Below are positions 56,303 to 64,000 of a stretch of 64,000 nt of DNA, one piece after another; position 1 is the first letter of the stretch; each line of letters opens with the position of its first letter. The notes under the pieces are model-generated. The model was not told the origin of the DNA and made no database searches. It worked only from the letters and a program-made list of their open reading frames with translations. The DNA is taken from assembly GCF_001625085.1 (NCBI RefSeq), contig NZ_BDAW01000046.1, forward strand, positions 1-64,000, given 5' to 3'. The position numbers and the translations under genes were made by a program. This stretch comes from Nocardia acidivorans NBRC 108247. GTDB lineage: Bacteria; Actinomycetota; Actinomycetes; Mycobacteriales; Mycobacteriaceae.

Positions 56303-56475
56303 GGCGGGACTCGCGAATTTTTCTTATTCCTGCTTGGCGTTTCGCGGTCGCGACGTGTCTGCGTAGCATGCGAATTCGGCGATTCGGGCGATTTGACGCA
56401 AGGCCCTCATCGTACGCGGGAGCGCGCGCGGCGGGAGCCGAACCGGGGTGGCAATCGATCGGACACTCGGCCGTC

Positions 56476-57690
56476 TCAGGCCAATATGAGGTGAACCTGA
56501 AGTTCGCCGACGAGGAATCCCAGCACCGCGCCGATCGCGACGAGCTTCCACTCGTCCTGTTTGAAGGCCGGACGCAGCAGGCCCTCGTATGCGTCATCGC
56601 TGAGCTGCTTGGTCTTCTCGATCACCAGACTGCGCACATCGAGCACCGCCATGGCGTGCCGGTCGAGGCCCGAGTGCGCGGCGGCGCGCACGTGATCCAG
56701 CACGAAGCGCACGGCATCGCGTTCCAGGGCGGTGTAGCTGTCGCGCGCGACCATGAGCATGAGCGGTTTCGCCGGTCCGGTCTGCAGGTCGAGGAATTCG
56801 CCGACGTGATGACTCAGCAGTGATGCCAACCGGTCGGCACGCTCACCATTGAGCACCGCCTCCAGAATCCGTGCCGGGGTGAGGATTTCGGTGGCGATGA
56901 GATCGCCGTAATCGGCGCAGACCTGTTCGCGCCGCTTGTGGAACAGCCCCTGCCAGCGCAGCGGGCCGATACCGATCGACTTGATCGGCCGGAAGATCAT
57001 TTGCAGCGCAAGCCAATCCGTCACCAGCCCGGTGAAACCGCCGAAGGCGGGCATGAGCCAGGCGGAGTGCGTGAACGCCCAGGTGATCATCTGCACGAAT
57101 CCGAGCACGGTGCCGAAGATCAAACCGGAGCGCACGATGAAGCGCAGTTCGTTCGCGCCCACCCGGCGCACCATCTCCACCAGCAGCGCCTTATCGTCCA
57201 CCAGCGCGCTGATGGCCATACCGCGCAGATCCATCACCTGATCGATATTGGTGCGCAGATCGAAGACGATGTCCTCGATCAACCGCGGCAGATCCCGTTG
57301 TGCGCGTTCGATGATCGCGCGCTGCGCCGCAACGGGCATATTCACCCAGAGCCGCGGCTGATGCTTCATCATCATCTCGCGGACCATGTAATCCACGCCC
57401 GCGTCGAGTGGTTCGCGCAATCGGGTGGTCAACTCGGCGATATCGAGGCGGGCGATAATGTCCTGCGGATCGATGAGCTTGCCGAACATCAGGTCCACCG
57501 CGATGGTGGCCATGCGTGGCGCGGAGCGCGGGATCACGCCCTGCCAGCCGAGAAACGGTGGGATGCCGCGGAATTCGAGCGGATACATGAGCATGCGCAC
57601 CGCGACGATCTTGGTCCCCCAGCCGATGAGCGCGGCCACCACCGGAATCGAGCAGTAGAGCAGCCAGTGGTCGGCGAAATCGGCGATCAC
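56476..57690 (-). CDS. DUF445 membrane protein
   Basis: This 404-residue protein matches DUF445 (YheB-like): an N-terminal membrane helix (LLYCSIPVVAALIGWGTKIVAVRML), the family motif YPLEFRGIPPFLGWQGVIP, a second copy-like region VTDWLALQMIFRPIKSI with GLFHKRREQVCADYG, and a C-terminal helix (LVAIGAVLGFLVGELQVHLIL). Function unknown; members are thought to be membrane-scaffold proteins. No operon partner is visible; it is divergent from an IclR gene. Confidence 0.85.
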   Translation of the reverse strand: MIADFADHWLLYCSIPVVAALIGWGTKIVAVRMLMYPLEFRGIPPFLGWQGVIPRSAPRMATIAVDLMFGKLIDPQDIIARLDIAELTTRLREPLDAGVDYMVREMMMKHQPRLWVNMPVAAQRAIIERAQRDLPRLIEDIVFDLRTNIDQVMDLRGMAISALVDDKALLVEMVRRVGANELRFIVRSGLIFGTVLGFVQMITWAFTHSAWLMPAFGGFTGLVTDWLALQMIFRPIKSIGIGPLRWQGLFHKRREQVCADYGDLIATEILTPARILEAVLNGERADRLASLLSHHVGEFLDLQTGPAKPLMLMVARDSYTALERDAVRFVLDHVRAAAHSGLDRHAMAVLDVRSLVIEKTKQLSDDAYEGLLRPAFKQDEWKLVAIGAVLGFLVGELQVHLILA

Positions 57691-57792
57691 GACGCGATCG
57701 GTTCCGCTGTTCGGATTGCCACGACTGCTCCTTGGTGCGATTATTCGTATACAACGATTCGGTTATTCGTATCGAGAGGCTAGGAGACGCGC

Positions 57793-58701
57793 GTGCCCGC
57801 TGGCAAGACCAGGACCGCGGACAGCTCCCCGCCCACCCAGCGCGTCATCTCCATCGTGGAGTTGCTCGCCGCCCAGCCCACCCCGCCGACCTCGGCGGAG
57901 ATCGCGGACAGCCTGGACCTCAATCGCTCCACCGTCGGGGCCATTCTGGCCGCGCTCACCGAACGCGGATGGGTGCGGCGGCTGCCGGATCTGACCTACC
58001 GGCTGGGCCCGGCGCTGACCGCGCTCGGCGTGCGCATGGCCGATAGCCGCGGCGACCGGGCCTGGCTGAACGAGGAATTGGAGCGGCTGGCCGAGCGGGT
58101 GGACTGCGGTGCGGCGCTCACCGTCATCGACGGGGAGCACCTGGAATTCGTCGCGGTCACCCGGGACCGCCTCACCGTCGGCATCAAATCCGGGGTGCGC
58201 ATCCCGCTGCGCGCCCCCGCCGGTGCGGGGATCATCGCGCACTCCGGGCCGGGCCGCCAACAGGATTGGCTCGACACCCGCGGTCCCGAACGCCGCGACG
58301 AATACCGCGATGTGCTGAGCACGGTGCGCGCCACCGGTTACTGCGCCTGGCGGCTCGAACCCGACAGCCTGCCCACCGCGCGGGTGCTCTCCGATGTCGC
58401 GGATCACCTCGCCGAGCATCCGGCGAGCAAGGATCTGCGCGGCCGGGTGCTGTCCCAGCTGGCCACCATTGTCGGCAGCGCCTACGACCAGCACACCCTC
58501 GATCAGGACATCCCGCTGCCGCTGAGCTATGTCAGCGCGCCCGTGTTCGACGGCGGTGGTCACGCCGTCATGGAACTCCAGATCGGCCCGCTCCGAATGG
58601 ATGTCACCCGCCCCGAACGCCGCCGCTACCTCGACGAGCTGGCCGCGTCGGCCCGCCGCCTGGGCGCGGGCCTGGATAGGAAACACCATGCTCGACCCTG
58701 A
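57793..58701 (+). CDS. IclR-family transcriptional regulator
   Basis: This 302-residue regulator has an N-terminal winged helix (TQRVISIVELLAAQPTPPTSAEIADSLDLNRSTVGAIL) and an effector-binding domain (YRLGPALTALGVRM through LRAPAGAGIIAHSG). GTG start at 57793. It overlaps the epoxide-hydrolase-like gene by 14 bases, so it probably senses a substrate of that enzyme and regulates its own operon. Confidence 0.85.
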   Translation: MPAGKTRTADSSPPTQRVISIVELLAAQPTPPTSAEIADSLDLNRSTVGAILAALTERGWVRRLPDLTYRLGPALTALGVRMADSRGDRAWLNEELERLAERVDCGAALTVIDGEHLEFVAVTRDRLTVGIKSGVRIPLRAPAGAGIIAHSGPGRQQDWLDTRGPERRDEYRDVLSTVRATGYCAWRLEPDSLPTARVLSDVADHLAEHPASKDLRGRVLSQLATIVGSAYDQHTLDQDIPLPLSYVSAPVFDGGGHAVMELQIGPLRMDVTRPERRRYLDELAASARRLGAGLDRKHHARP

Positions 58702-59059
58702 TGCCCTGGTCCGCGACATGTGCGCCGCCTGGGCGCGGCCCGACGCCGATCACATCGCGTCGTTCTTCACCGAAGACGCTGTGTACCACAATATTCCGAT
58801 GGAACCGGTCGTCGGCCGGCAAGCTATCCGCGACTTCATCGCCGGCTTCGCCTCGGCCCTGGACGGCATCGACTTCCAGATCCACCGCCAGATGGTCACC
58901 GGCAACCTGGTCATGAACGAACGCACCGACGTCCTGCGCGGCGCGGGCCGCGACACCGAACTCCCCGTCATGGGCGTCTTCGAGGTCGTCGACGGCAAGA
59001 TCGCCGCCTGGCGCGACTACTTCGACATGGCCCCCATCACGCGGGCGTTCGGAGGCTGA
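58688..59059 (+). CDS. limonene-1,2-epoxide-hydrolase-like protein
   Basis: This 123-residue protein has the SnoaL/NTF2-like fold of limonene-epoxide hydrolases. The catalytic Asp-Arg-Asp residues are visible in NERTDVL and AWRDYFDM, and IPMEPVVGRQAIRDFI is family-typical. It should open a terpene or fatty epoxide with water; mycobacterial EphG is a relative. The longer upstream frame from 58529 is a shadow of the IclR gene. ATG 58688 overlaps the IclR stop. Confidence 0.85.
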   Translation: MLDPDALVRDMCAAWARPDADHIASFFTEDAVYHNIPMEPVVGRQAIRDFIAGFASALDGIDFQIHRQMVTGNLVMNERTDVLRGAGRDTELPVMGVFEVVDGKIAAWRDYFDMAPITRAFGG

Positions 59060-59089
59060 GGCGGCAAGATCCGTTGCACCGCTGAGGGT

Positions 59090-59195
59090 TTGGATCCCGG
59101 CCAAATACGGGCCGGGGTGACGGGTGGGTACCTACCGAGATGACGGGGTGGGTGCGCGCCGAGATGACGGTGTGGGTGCGTACCGGGGTGACAGG
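59090..59195. repeat. degenerate stem-loop repeat followed by 24-bp tandem units
   Basis: TTGGATCCCGGCC with GGGCCGGGGTGAC (59090-59121) is a diverged third copy of the dispersed stem-loop. It runs into tandem units beginning TGACGG at 59118, 59141, 59165 and 59189 (23-24-base period, GTGGGTGCG in each). Together they fill the gap between the epoxide-hydrolase gene and the DUF1737 gene. Confidence 0.8.
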
Positions 59196-59247
59196 GGATT
59201 GCGCAACCCCATACGGGCGGATCCCGTGATGACGGCGGTGTCGCCGG

Positions 59248-59421
59248 TCAGGAGTCGGCGGGGAGTATAACCGCCTGGGCGGCAATCACATTCGCGCCGT
59301 TGAAGGTGACGGACGGTGAGCCGTGCAGCTGGTATCCCTCGTCGAGCAGGGCGCTGATGCGCTCGCAGAAGGTGGCGTCGTCCGGGCCGGTGATGAGGCG
59401 GTAACGCAGGCGGGTGGTCAT
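59248..59421 (-). CDS. DUF1737 small protein, 57 residues
   Basis: The reverse strand encodes a 57-residue protein from ATG 59421 to TGA 59248: YRLITGPDDATFCERISALL, then GYQLHGSPSVTFNG and AQAVILP. This matches the DUF1737 family, whose members are small and of unknown function; the pattern GPDD...F...G(Y/W)...GSP is characteristic. It sits between two repeat tracts near metE and points toward the epoxide-hydrolase gene. Confidence 0.85.
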   Translation of the reverse strand: MTTRLRYRLITGPDDATFCERISALLDEGYQLHGSPSVTFNGANVIAAQAVILPADS

Positions 59422-59439
59422 GACCCGAGCCTAAGGCGA

Positions 59440-59600
59440 GGGACTCGCAGCCCCTGCGGGACGGGTGGCACGCAGCCCCTGTGGGTCGGGTGGCTCGCAG
59501 GCTCTGTGGGTCGGGTGGCTCGCAGGCTGTGTGGGTCGGGTGGCTCGCAGGCTCTGTGGGTCGGGTGACTCGCAGCCCCTGTGGTACGGGTGGCTCGCTG
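59440..59600. repeat. 25-bp tandem repeat, about seven units
   Basis: CTCGCAG or a one-base variant recurs at 59444, 59469, 59494, 59519, 59544, 59569 and 59594, exactly 25 bases apart. The unit is GTGGGTCGGGTGGCTCGCAGGCTCT with variants in the GCTCT/CCCCT part. There are no unique spacers. It lies between the DUF1737 start and the metE 3' end (59422-59672), which holds no other feature. Confidence 0.93.
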
Positions 59601-59672
59601 CGGTGCCGCGGTGTGAATGTGGCGGTGACCGATCATCGCTTTCGCGGGCGGAGATGACCAGTCACCGGCAGG

Positions 59673-61988
59673 TCAGCGGACGGCTCGGGCGGCGGCGACC
59701 AGGTTGCGCAGCGACGCCTCCACCTCGGCCGGGCCGCGGGTTTTCAGGCCGCAGTCCGGGTTGACCCAGAGACGTTCGGCCGGAACGGCTTTCAGCGCCT
59801 CGCGGAGGGAGGTGGTGATCTCCGTGACCTCGGGCACGCGCGGCGAGTGGATATCGTAGACGCCCGGGCCGACGCCGAGGGCGAAGCCCGCGGCATTGAG
59901 GTCGTCCAGAACCTCCATATGCGAGCGAGCCGCCTCGATCGAGGTCACATCGGCGTCCAGGTCCGCGATGGCGCCGATGACCTCGCCGAACTCCGAGTAG
60001 CACAGGTGGGTGTGGATCTGGGTGGCGTCGGAGACGCCCGCGGTGGCCAGGCGGAACGCCCCGACCGCCCAATCCAGGTAGGCCGCTTTGGCTTCCGCGC
60101 GCAGCGGGAGCAGCTCGCGCAGGGCGGGCTCGTCGACCTGGATGATGCGGATGCCCGCGGCTTGCAGGTCCACCGTCTCGTCGCGGATGGCGAGCGCCAC
60201 CTGCCGGGCGGTATCGGCGAGCGGCTGATCATCGCGCACGAACGACCACGCCAGAATCGTCACCGGACCGGTGAGCATGCCCTTGACCGGCTTGCCGGTG
60301 AGCGACTGGGCGTACCCGATCCACTCGACGGTCATCGGATTCGGCCGCGCCACATCGCCGAACAGGATCGGCGGGCGGACGCAGCGGGTGCCGTAGGACT
60401 GCACCCAGCCGTGGGCGGTGGCCTGGAAACCGGTGAGCTGTTCGGCGAAATACTGCACCATGTCATTGCGCTCGGGCTCGCCGTGCACCAGCACGTCCAG
60501 GCCCAGCTTCTCTTGCAGCGCAATGACATCCGCGATCTCGGCGCGCATGCGCTCGTTGTACTGCTCGACGGTGATATCGCCCTTGACCAGCGCGGCCCGA
60601 TCCTTGCGGATGGCGGGGGTCTGCGGGTAGGAGCCGATGGTGGTCGTCGGCAGCAGCGGCAGGCGCAGCCGTTCCTGTTGCAGCACACGGCGTTCCGCGG
60701 CGGGCGCACGATGAGCCGCCGCCGCACCGAGGGTGCTCAGCCGGGCCCGCACCGTGTCATCGCGCAGCCGCGGATCGATCGCCCGCGACGCGAGAGCCGC
60801 ACGCGCGGAGGCCAATTCGTCGGCGACCGACTCGGTGCCGTCGTGCAGCGCGGTGGCCAGCAGCCGCACCTCGGCGACCTTCTCCGCGCCGAATGCCAGC
60901 CACGACCGCAGCGCCGGATCGATCTCGGTCTCGACATCGAGCGAATACGGTACGTGCAGCAGCGAACTGGAGCTGGAGACCGCCAGTGCGCCGGTGCTGC
61001 CGAGCAGTGTGCCCAGGGTGGCCAGCGCGTGATCGGCATCGGTGCGCCACACATTGCGGCCGTCCACCACACCGGCCACCACCAGCTTGCCCGCCAGTGC
61101 GGGCAGGGCCGCCACGTCATCGACGGTGACGCCCAATTCCGCCGTGGGCTCGGTCTTGCGGTGCCCGTCGGCATCGACGTGCGCACTGCCGCTGAAGTCC
61201 AGCGCAATGCCCTCGACCGCGGTCGCGGCGAGCGCGGCCAGGGCCGCGCCCGGACGACCGAAGTAGGTGGCCACCAGGATCGCGGGCCGCGCGGTGGCGG
61301 CCGACAGCTCCTCGTAAACCCTTGCCGTGACCTCGATTTCGGCCTCGCTCAGATCGGTGACGAGCACCGGTTCGTCGATCTGCACCCAGCTCGCACCGGC
61401 CTGTGCGAGCTGCGCCAGCAGGTCGAAATAGAGCGGCAGCAGGGCGTCGATACGCCGCAGCGGATTGCCCTCGGCATCCTTGGCCAGCTTCAGGAAGGTC
61501 AGCGGGCCGATGACCACCGGTCGCGCGGGTACGCCCAGCGTGAAGGCTTCCCGCAGTTCGCCGAGCAGCTTGCTCGCATCCAGCGTGAATTCGGTCCGGG
61601 CCCCGAACTCGGGCACCAGGTAGTGGTAGTTGGTGTCGAACCATTTGGTCATTTCCAGCGGTTCCACAGTGTCGGTGCCGCGGGCCGCCGCGAAATACCG
61701 GTCCAGCGGATCGGCGATCCCGGCGACTCGCTCCGGCAGCGCACCGAACATGGCGGCGGTGTCCAGCATCTGGTCGTAGTAGGAGAAGGTGCCGACCGGC
61801 ACCGAATCCAATCCGGCCGCGGTGAGCCCGACGAGCTGGTCGCGGCGCAGGTCGGTGGCGACGGCATGCAGCTCGTTCGCCCCGGTGCGTCCCGCCCAGT
61901 AGGACTCGATCGCGCGCTTGAGTTCACGGCGCGGCCCGATCCGGGGCAAGCCGAGAACCGTTGCGGTGAAAGGGGAAGTGTTGGTCAC
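59673..61988 (-). CDS. metE: cobalamin-independent methionine synthase
   Basis: MetE transfers a methyl group from methyltetrahydropteroyl-triglutamate to homocysteine without B12. The 771 residues show the N-terminal [35 protein letters not shown], zinc-site [21 protein letters not shown] and C-terminal [11 protein letters not shown] with the zinc Cys. GGAG lies seven bases before GTG 61988; the earlier open frame lies inside the riboswitch leader. It is controlled by the cobalamin riboswitch upstream. Confidence 0.95.
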   Translation of the reverse strand: MTNTSPFTATVLGLPRIGPRRELKRAIESYWAGRTGANELHAVATDLRRDQLVGLTAAGLDSVPVGTFSYYDQMLDTAAMFGALPERVAGIADPLDRYFAAARGTDTVEPLEMTKWFDTNYHYLVPEFGARTEFTLDASKLLGELREAFTLGVPARPVVIGPLTFLKLAKDAEGNPLRRIDALLPLYFDLLAQLAQAGASWVQIDEPVLVTDLSEAEIEVTARVYEELSAATARPAILVATYFGRPGAALAALAATAVEGIALDFSGSAHVDADGHRKTEPTAELGVTVDDVAALPALAGKLVVAGVVDGRNVWRTDADHALATLGTLLGSTGALAVSSSSSLLHVPYSLDVETEIDPALRSWLAFGAEKVAEVRLLATALHDGTESVADELASARAALASRAIDPRLRDDTVRARLSTLGAAAAHRAPAAERRVLQQERLRLPLLPTTTIGSYPQTPAIRKDRAALVKGDITVEQYNERMRAEIADVIALQEKLGLDVLVHGEPERNDMVQYFAEQLTGFQATAHGWVQSYGTRCVRPPILFGDVARPNPMTVEWIGYAQSLTGKPVKGMLTGPVTILAWSFVRDDQPLADTARQVALAIRDETVDLQAAGIRIIQVDEPALRELLPLRAEAKAAYLDWAVGAFRLATAGVSDATQIHTHLCYSEFGEVIGAIADLDADVTSIEAARSHMEVLDDLNAAGFALGVGPGVYDIHSPRVPEVTEITTSLREALKAVPAERLWVNPDCGLKTRGPAEVEASLRNLVAAARAVR

Positions 61989-61995
61989 GGGTGTG

Positions 61996-62018
61996 CTCCA
62001 GTGTTCCAAGTCCACTGG
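61996..62018 (-). promoter_or_regulatory. hairpin masking the metE ribosome site
   Basis: On the minus strand CCAGTG and CACTGG pair around a 9-base loop, and the second arm runs directly into the GGAG that serves metE. It could hold the ribosome site closed when the upstream riboswitch is bound to cobalamin. Confidence 0.5.
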
Positions 62019-62135
62019 CCGCCGCCCATAGGGTGCACGCCGGACATCCCGAGGGCACCGTTCGCACGGCGCGGAAAACTCCGGCCCGTCCACCCAATCC
62101 ACGAGGCGTCGACCGCCGGATACGGCGTATCCGGC

Positions 62136-62345
62136 GCATTCGGCAGGTCTTCGGACTCGCGGGCACCGGCCGATTCGGCCGACCTACTGGCCGTCGCTTC
62201 CCAGGCTGATGCCCAGTGCTGATGACGGCGGTCGTTCCTGCATACCGCTGCGGGACAGTGCCGGATTCTCACCAGCTTCCCTCTCACCGGACCACGGGGT
62301 GGCCCGGCTTCGACACCCGGCACAGACGGGAGGGGCTCCTCCACC
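62136..62345 (-). ncRNA. cobalamin riboswitch upstream of metE
   Basis: On the minus strand the conserved core GGTGAGAATCC, then CACTGTCCCGC, is followed about 90 bases later by the B12 box AGTCCGAAGACCTGCC (62142-62157). Upstream pairs GCCGGG/CCCGTGG-type stems support the fold. Adenosyl- or methylcobalamin binding should switch metE off when B12 is present, leaving methionine synthesis to the B12-dependent MetH, as in mycobacteria. Confidence 0.93.
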
Positions 62346-62675
62346 ATCGATGCCGCGTGAACCGACTGCCCCCGAAGCATATCGGCTTGGCCATTGATCC
62401 CGAGTGGGGTGGGCGATCGGAGTCATGCCGGGGGCGCGGCGGATGTGGTGCGCTTCGCTACCGCCGAGTAGTGCGGGCGGGTCGCGCGGGTGAATTCCCT
62501 GTCCCGGCCTTAGCAAGTCGGCGAATTCGAGTACGCGGCGTCCGCTAACCTCACCGCGGGCCATGTGTCCAGGTGATGAACACAAATTCGCAACCGACCG
62601 GTATGTGACTGTGAAGATTGCTGCGAAGGTGACTTCGATGCCCCCCGGACACACCCGGCCAGGTACCTTGGTCGA
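62346..62675. other. divergent promoter region, metE leader and pyc
   Basis: These 330 bases hold no convincing gene. The left part should contain the metE promoter before the riboswitch. At the right, TACCTT (62664-62669) lies six bases before the pyc ATG and suggests a leaderless start. The middle (62570-62630) is AT-richer than its surroundings. Confidence 0.5.
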
Positions 62676-64000
62676 ATGTTCTCCAAAGTCCTGGTCGCCA
62701 ACCGCGGCGAGATCGCCATTCGCGCGTTCCGCGCGGCCTACGAACTCGGCATCGGCACCGTCGCGGTGTTCCCGTACGAGGACCGCAATTCGGTCCACCG
62801 GCTGAAGGCCGACGAGGCGTATCAGATCGGCGAACCGGGACACCCGGTGCGGGCGTACCTGTCGATCGACGAAATCATCAAGGCCGCCAAGACTTCCGGG
62901 GCCGATGCCATCTACCCGGGTTACGGTTTTCTCTCCGAGAACCCGGACCTGGCGGCGGCCTGCGCGGCCGAGGGCATCACCTTCGTGGGGCCGTCCTCCC
63001 ATGTGCTGGAGCTGACCGGTAACAAGGCGCGGGCCATTGCCGCCGCCAAGGCCGCCGGACTGCCGGTGCTGGCCTCCAGCGCGCCGTCCTCGGATGTGAA
63101 CGAGTTGATGGCCGCCGCCGAGACCATGGAATTCCCGGTCTTCGTCAAGGCCGTGGCCGGTGGTGGCGGGCGCGGTATGCGCCGGGTGGCGGACAAGGCG
63201 CAGTTGCGGGAGGCCATCGAAGCCGCCGCGCGCGAGGCCGAATCCGCGTTCGGTGACGCCACGGTGTTCCTGGAGCAGGCGGTGATCAATCCTCGGCACA
63301 TCGAGGTGCAGATCCTGGCTGATCAGCAGGGCAATGTGATTCATCTGTTCGAGCGGGACTGCTCGTTGCAGCGGCGGCATCAGAAGGTCATCGAGATGGC
63401 CCCCGCCCCGAATCTGGATCCCGAACTGCGCGAACGCATTTGCGCGGACGCGGTCGCGTTCGCCGAGGAGATCGGCTACTCGTGCGCGGGTACGGTGGAG
63501 TTCCTGCTCGATGAGCGCGGCAAGCACGTGTTCATCGAGATGAATCCGCGGATCCAGGTCGAGCACACCGTCACCGAGGAGATCACCGATGTGGATCTGG
63601 TGCAGTCCCAGATGCGCATCGCCGCCGGTGAATCCCTGGAAGATCTTGGGCTGAGCCAGGATTCGATCGTCATCCGGGGTGCGGCATTGCAGTGCCGGAT
63701 CACCACCGAGGACCCGGCCAACGGCTTCCGCCCCGATACCGGTCGCATCACCGGCTACCGTTCGCCCGGCGGTGCGGGCGTGCGACTGGACGGCGGCACC
63801 AATGTCGGCGCGGAGGTCGGCGCCTACTTCGACTCCATGCTGGTGAAGCTCACCTGCCGCGGCCGCGATTTCCAGACCGCCATGGCGCGCGCCCGGCGTG
63901 CCGTCGCCGAATTCCGTATTCGTGGCGTCACGACCAATATTCCGTTCCTGCTCGCGGTGCTGGACGATCCGGACTTCCGCGCCGGACGCGTCACCACCTC
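62676..64000 (+). CDS. pyc: pyruvate carboxylase, N-terminal part (cut by window edge)
   Basis: The frame runs from ATG 62676 to the right edge (441 codons). It begins FSKVLVANRGEIAIRAFRAAYELG and contains the biotin-carboxylase domain: ATP-grasp loop KAVAGGGGRGMR, EVQILADQQGNVIHLFERDCSLQRRHQK and EMNPRIQVEHTVTEEI. Residue pattern and genomic position (next to recG and metE side of the Rv2967c locus) favour pyruvate carboxylase over acyl-CoA carboxylases, but the carboxyltransferase and biotin domains that would prove this lie outside the window. Confidence 0.88.
   Translation, partial: MFSKVLVANRGEIAIRAFRAAYELGIGTVAVFPYEDRNSVHRLKADEAYQIGEPGHPVRAYLSIDEIIKAAKTSGADAIYPGYGFLSENPDLAAACAAEGITFVGPSSHVLELTGNKARAIAAAKAAGLPVLASSAPSSDVNELMAAAETMEFPVFVKAVAGGGGRGMRRVADKAQLREAIEAAAREAESAFGDATVFLEQAVINPRHIEVQILADQQGNVIHLFERDCSLQRRHQKVIEMAPAPNLDPELRERICADAVAFAEEIGYSCAGTVEFLLDERGKHVFIEMNPRIQVEHTVTEEITDVDLVQSQMRIAAGESLEDLGLSQDSIVIRGAALQCRITTEDPANGFRPDTGRITGYRSPGGAGVRLDGGTNVGAEVGAYFDSMLVKLTCRGRDFQTAMARARRAVAEFRIRGVTTNIPFLLAVLDDPDFRAGRVTT

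Noticed and set aside
59440-59600. Tandem repeat considered as a CRISPR array
   Set aside because: Units abut with no unique spacers and the 25-base period covers the whole array; no cas genes nearby.
59847-62222. A 791-codon plus-strand open frame opposite metE
   Set aside because: It is the mirror of metE in GC-rich DNA: residue content is His/Arg/Gly-heavy with no domain pattern, and metE plus its riboswitch explain the region.

Overview
The window is chromosomal DNA of a high-GC actinobacterium, most likely a Nocardia or close Nocardiaceae relative. From about 27 kb to the right edge the gene content and much of the order match a core segment I know from Mycobacterium tuberculosis (roughly Rv2967c to Rv2996c): serA, leuB, FAH-family hydrolase, gltX with tRNA-Gln and tRNA-Glu, IclR regulator, leuCD, hupB, mutT1, ppk1, fbiD, gpsA, ddl, DUF3515, thiL, ung, rpmB, the DhaL/DegV-partner kinase, recG and pyc. 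An F420 biosynthesis gene (fbiD), a lysine-rich HupB, TANNNT promoters sitting directly on start codons, and consistent third-position G/C fit this assignment.

Positions 1-15.5 kb hold an accessory block: a compact six-gene array of antiviral-defence type. It contains a C5-cytosine methyltransferase, a giant protein joining a sacsin-like GHKL ATPase to an SF2 helicase, a UvrD-type SF1 helicase, a DrmA-like (YprA-type) SF2 helicase, a DrmB-like DUF1998 zinc protein, and a second SF1 helicase carrying an N-terminal RelE/ParE-like toxin fold. The middle genes overlap by 4-10 bases. The methyltransferase plus DrmA and DrmB is the class 2 DISARM core, but no PLD nuclease (DrmC) is present, and the sacsin-helicase and the two SF1 helicases are not canonical DISARM parts. 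This is the strongest candidate for an unusual system in the window.

From 15.5 to 27 kb the sequence is a mosaic: a frameshifted GNAT gene, an MBL-fold hydrolase, a DHFR-family/HxlR pair bracketed by a 94-bp direct repeat, a MORC-like GHKL ATPase with a C-terminal PD-(D/E)XK-like motif (a second defence candidate), palindromic tandem repeats, a cold-shock gene, a nucleotidyltransferase, a 38-codon gene with its own ribosome site and terminator, two globin genes flanking a DivIVA-domain gene, and a secreted phosphodiesterase.

From 27 to 64 kb lies the conserved core: serine and leucine synthesis with an NdgR/LtbR-like regulator divergent from leuCD, charging of Glu/Gln tRNAs, nucleoid protein HupB, polyphosphate and F420 metabolism, cell-wall precursor Ddl, DNA repair (Ung, RecG), a RamB-like regulator, B12-riboswitch-controlled metE, and the start of pyruvate carboxylase. 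Lineage-specific additions interrupt it: a 750-bp repeat tract before gpsA, an in-frame repeat-bearing insert and a glycine-rich minisatellite inside the FakA-like gene, dispersed stem-loop repeats, and a 25-bp tandem repeat beside metE.
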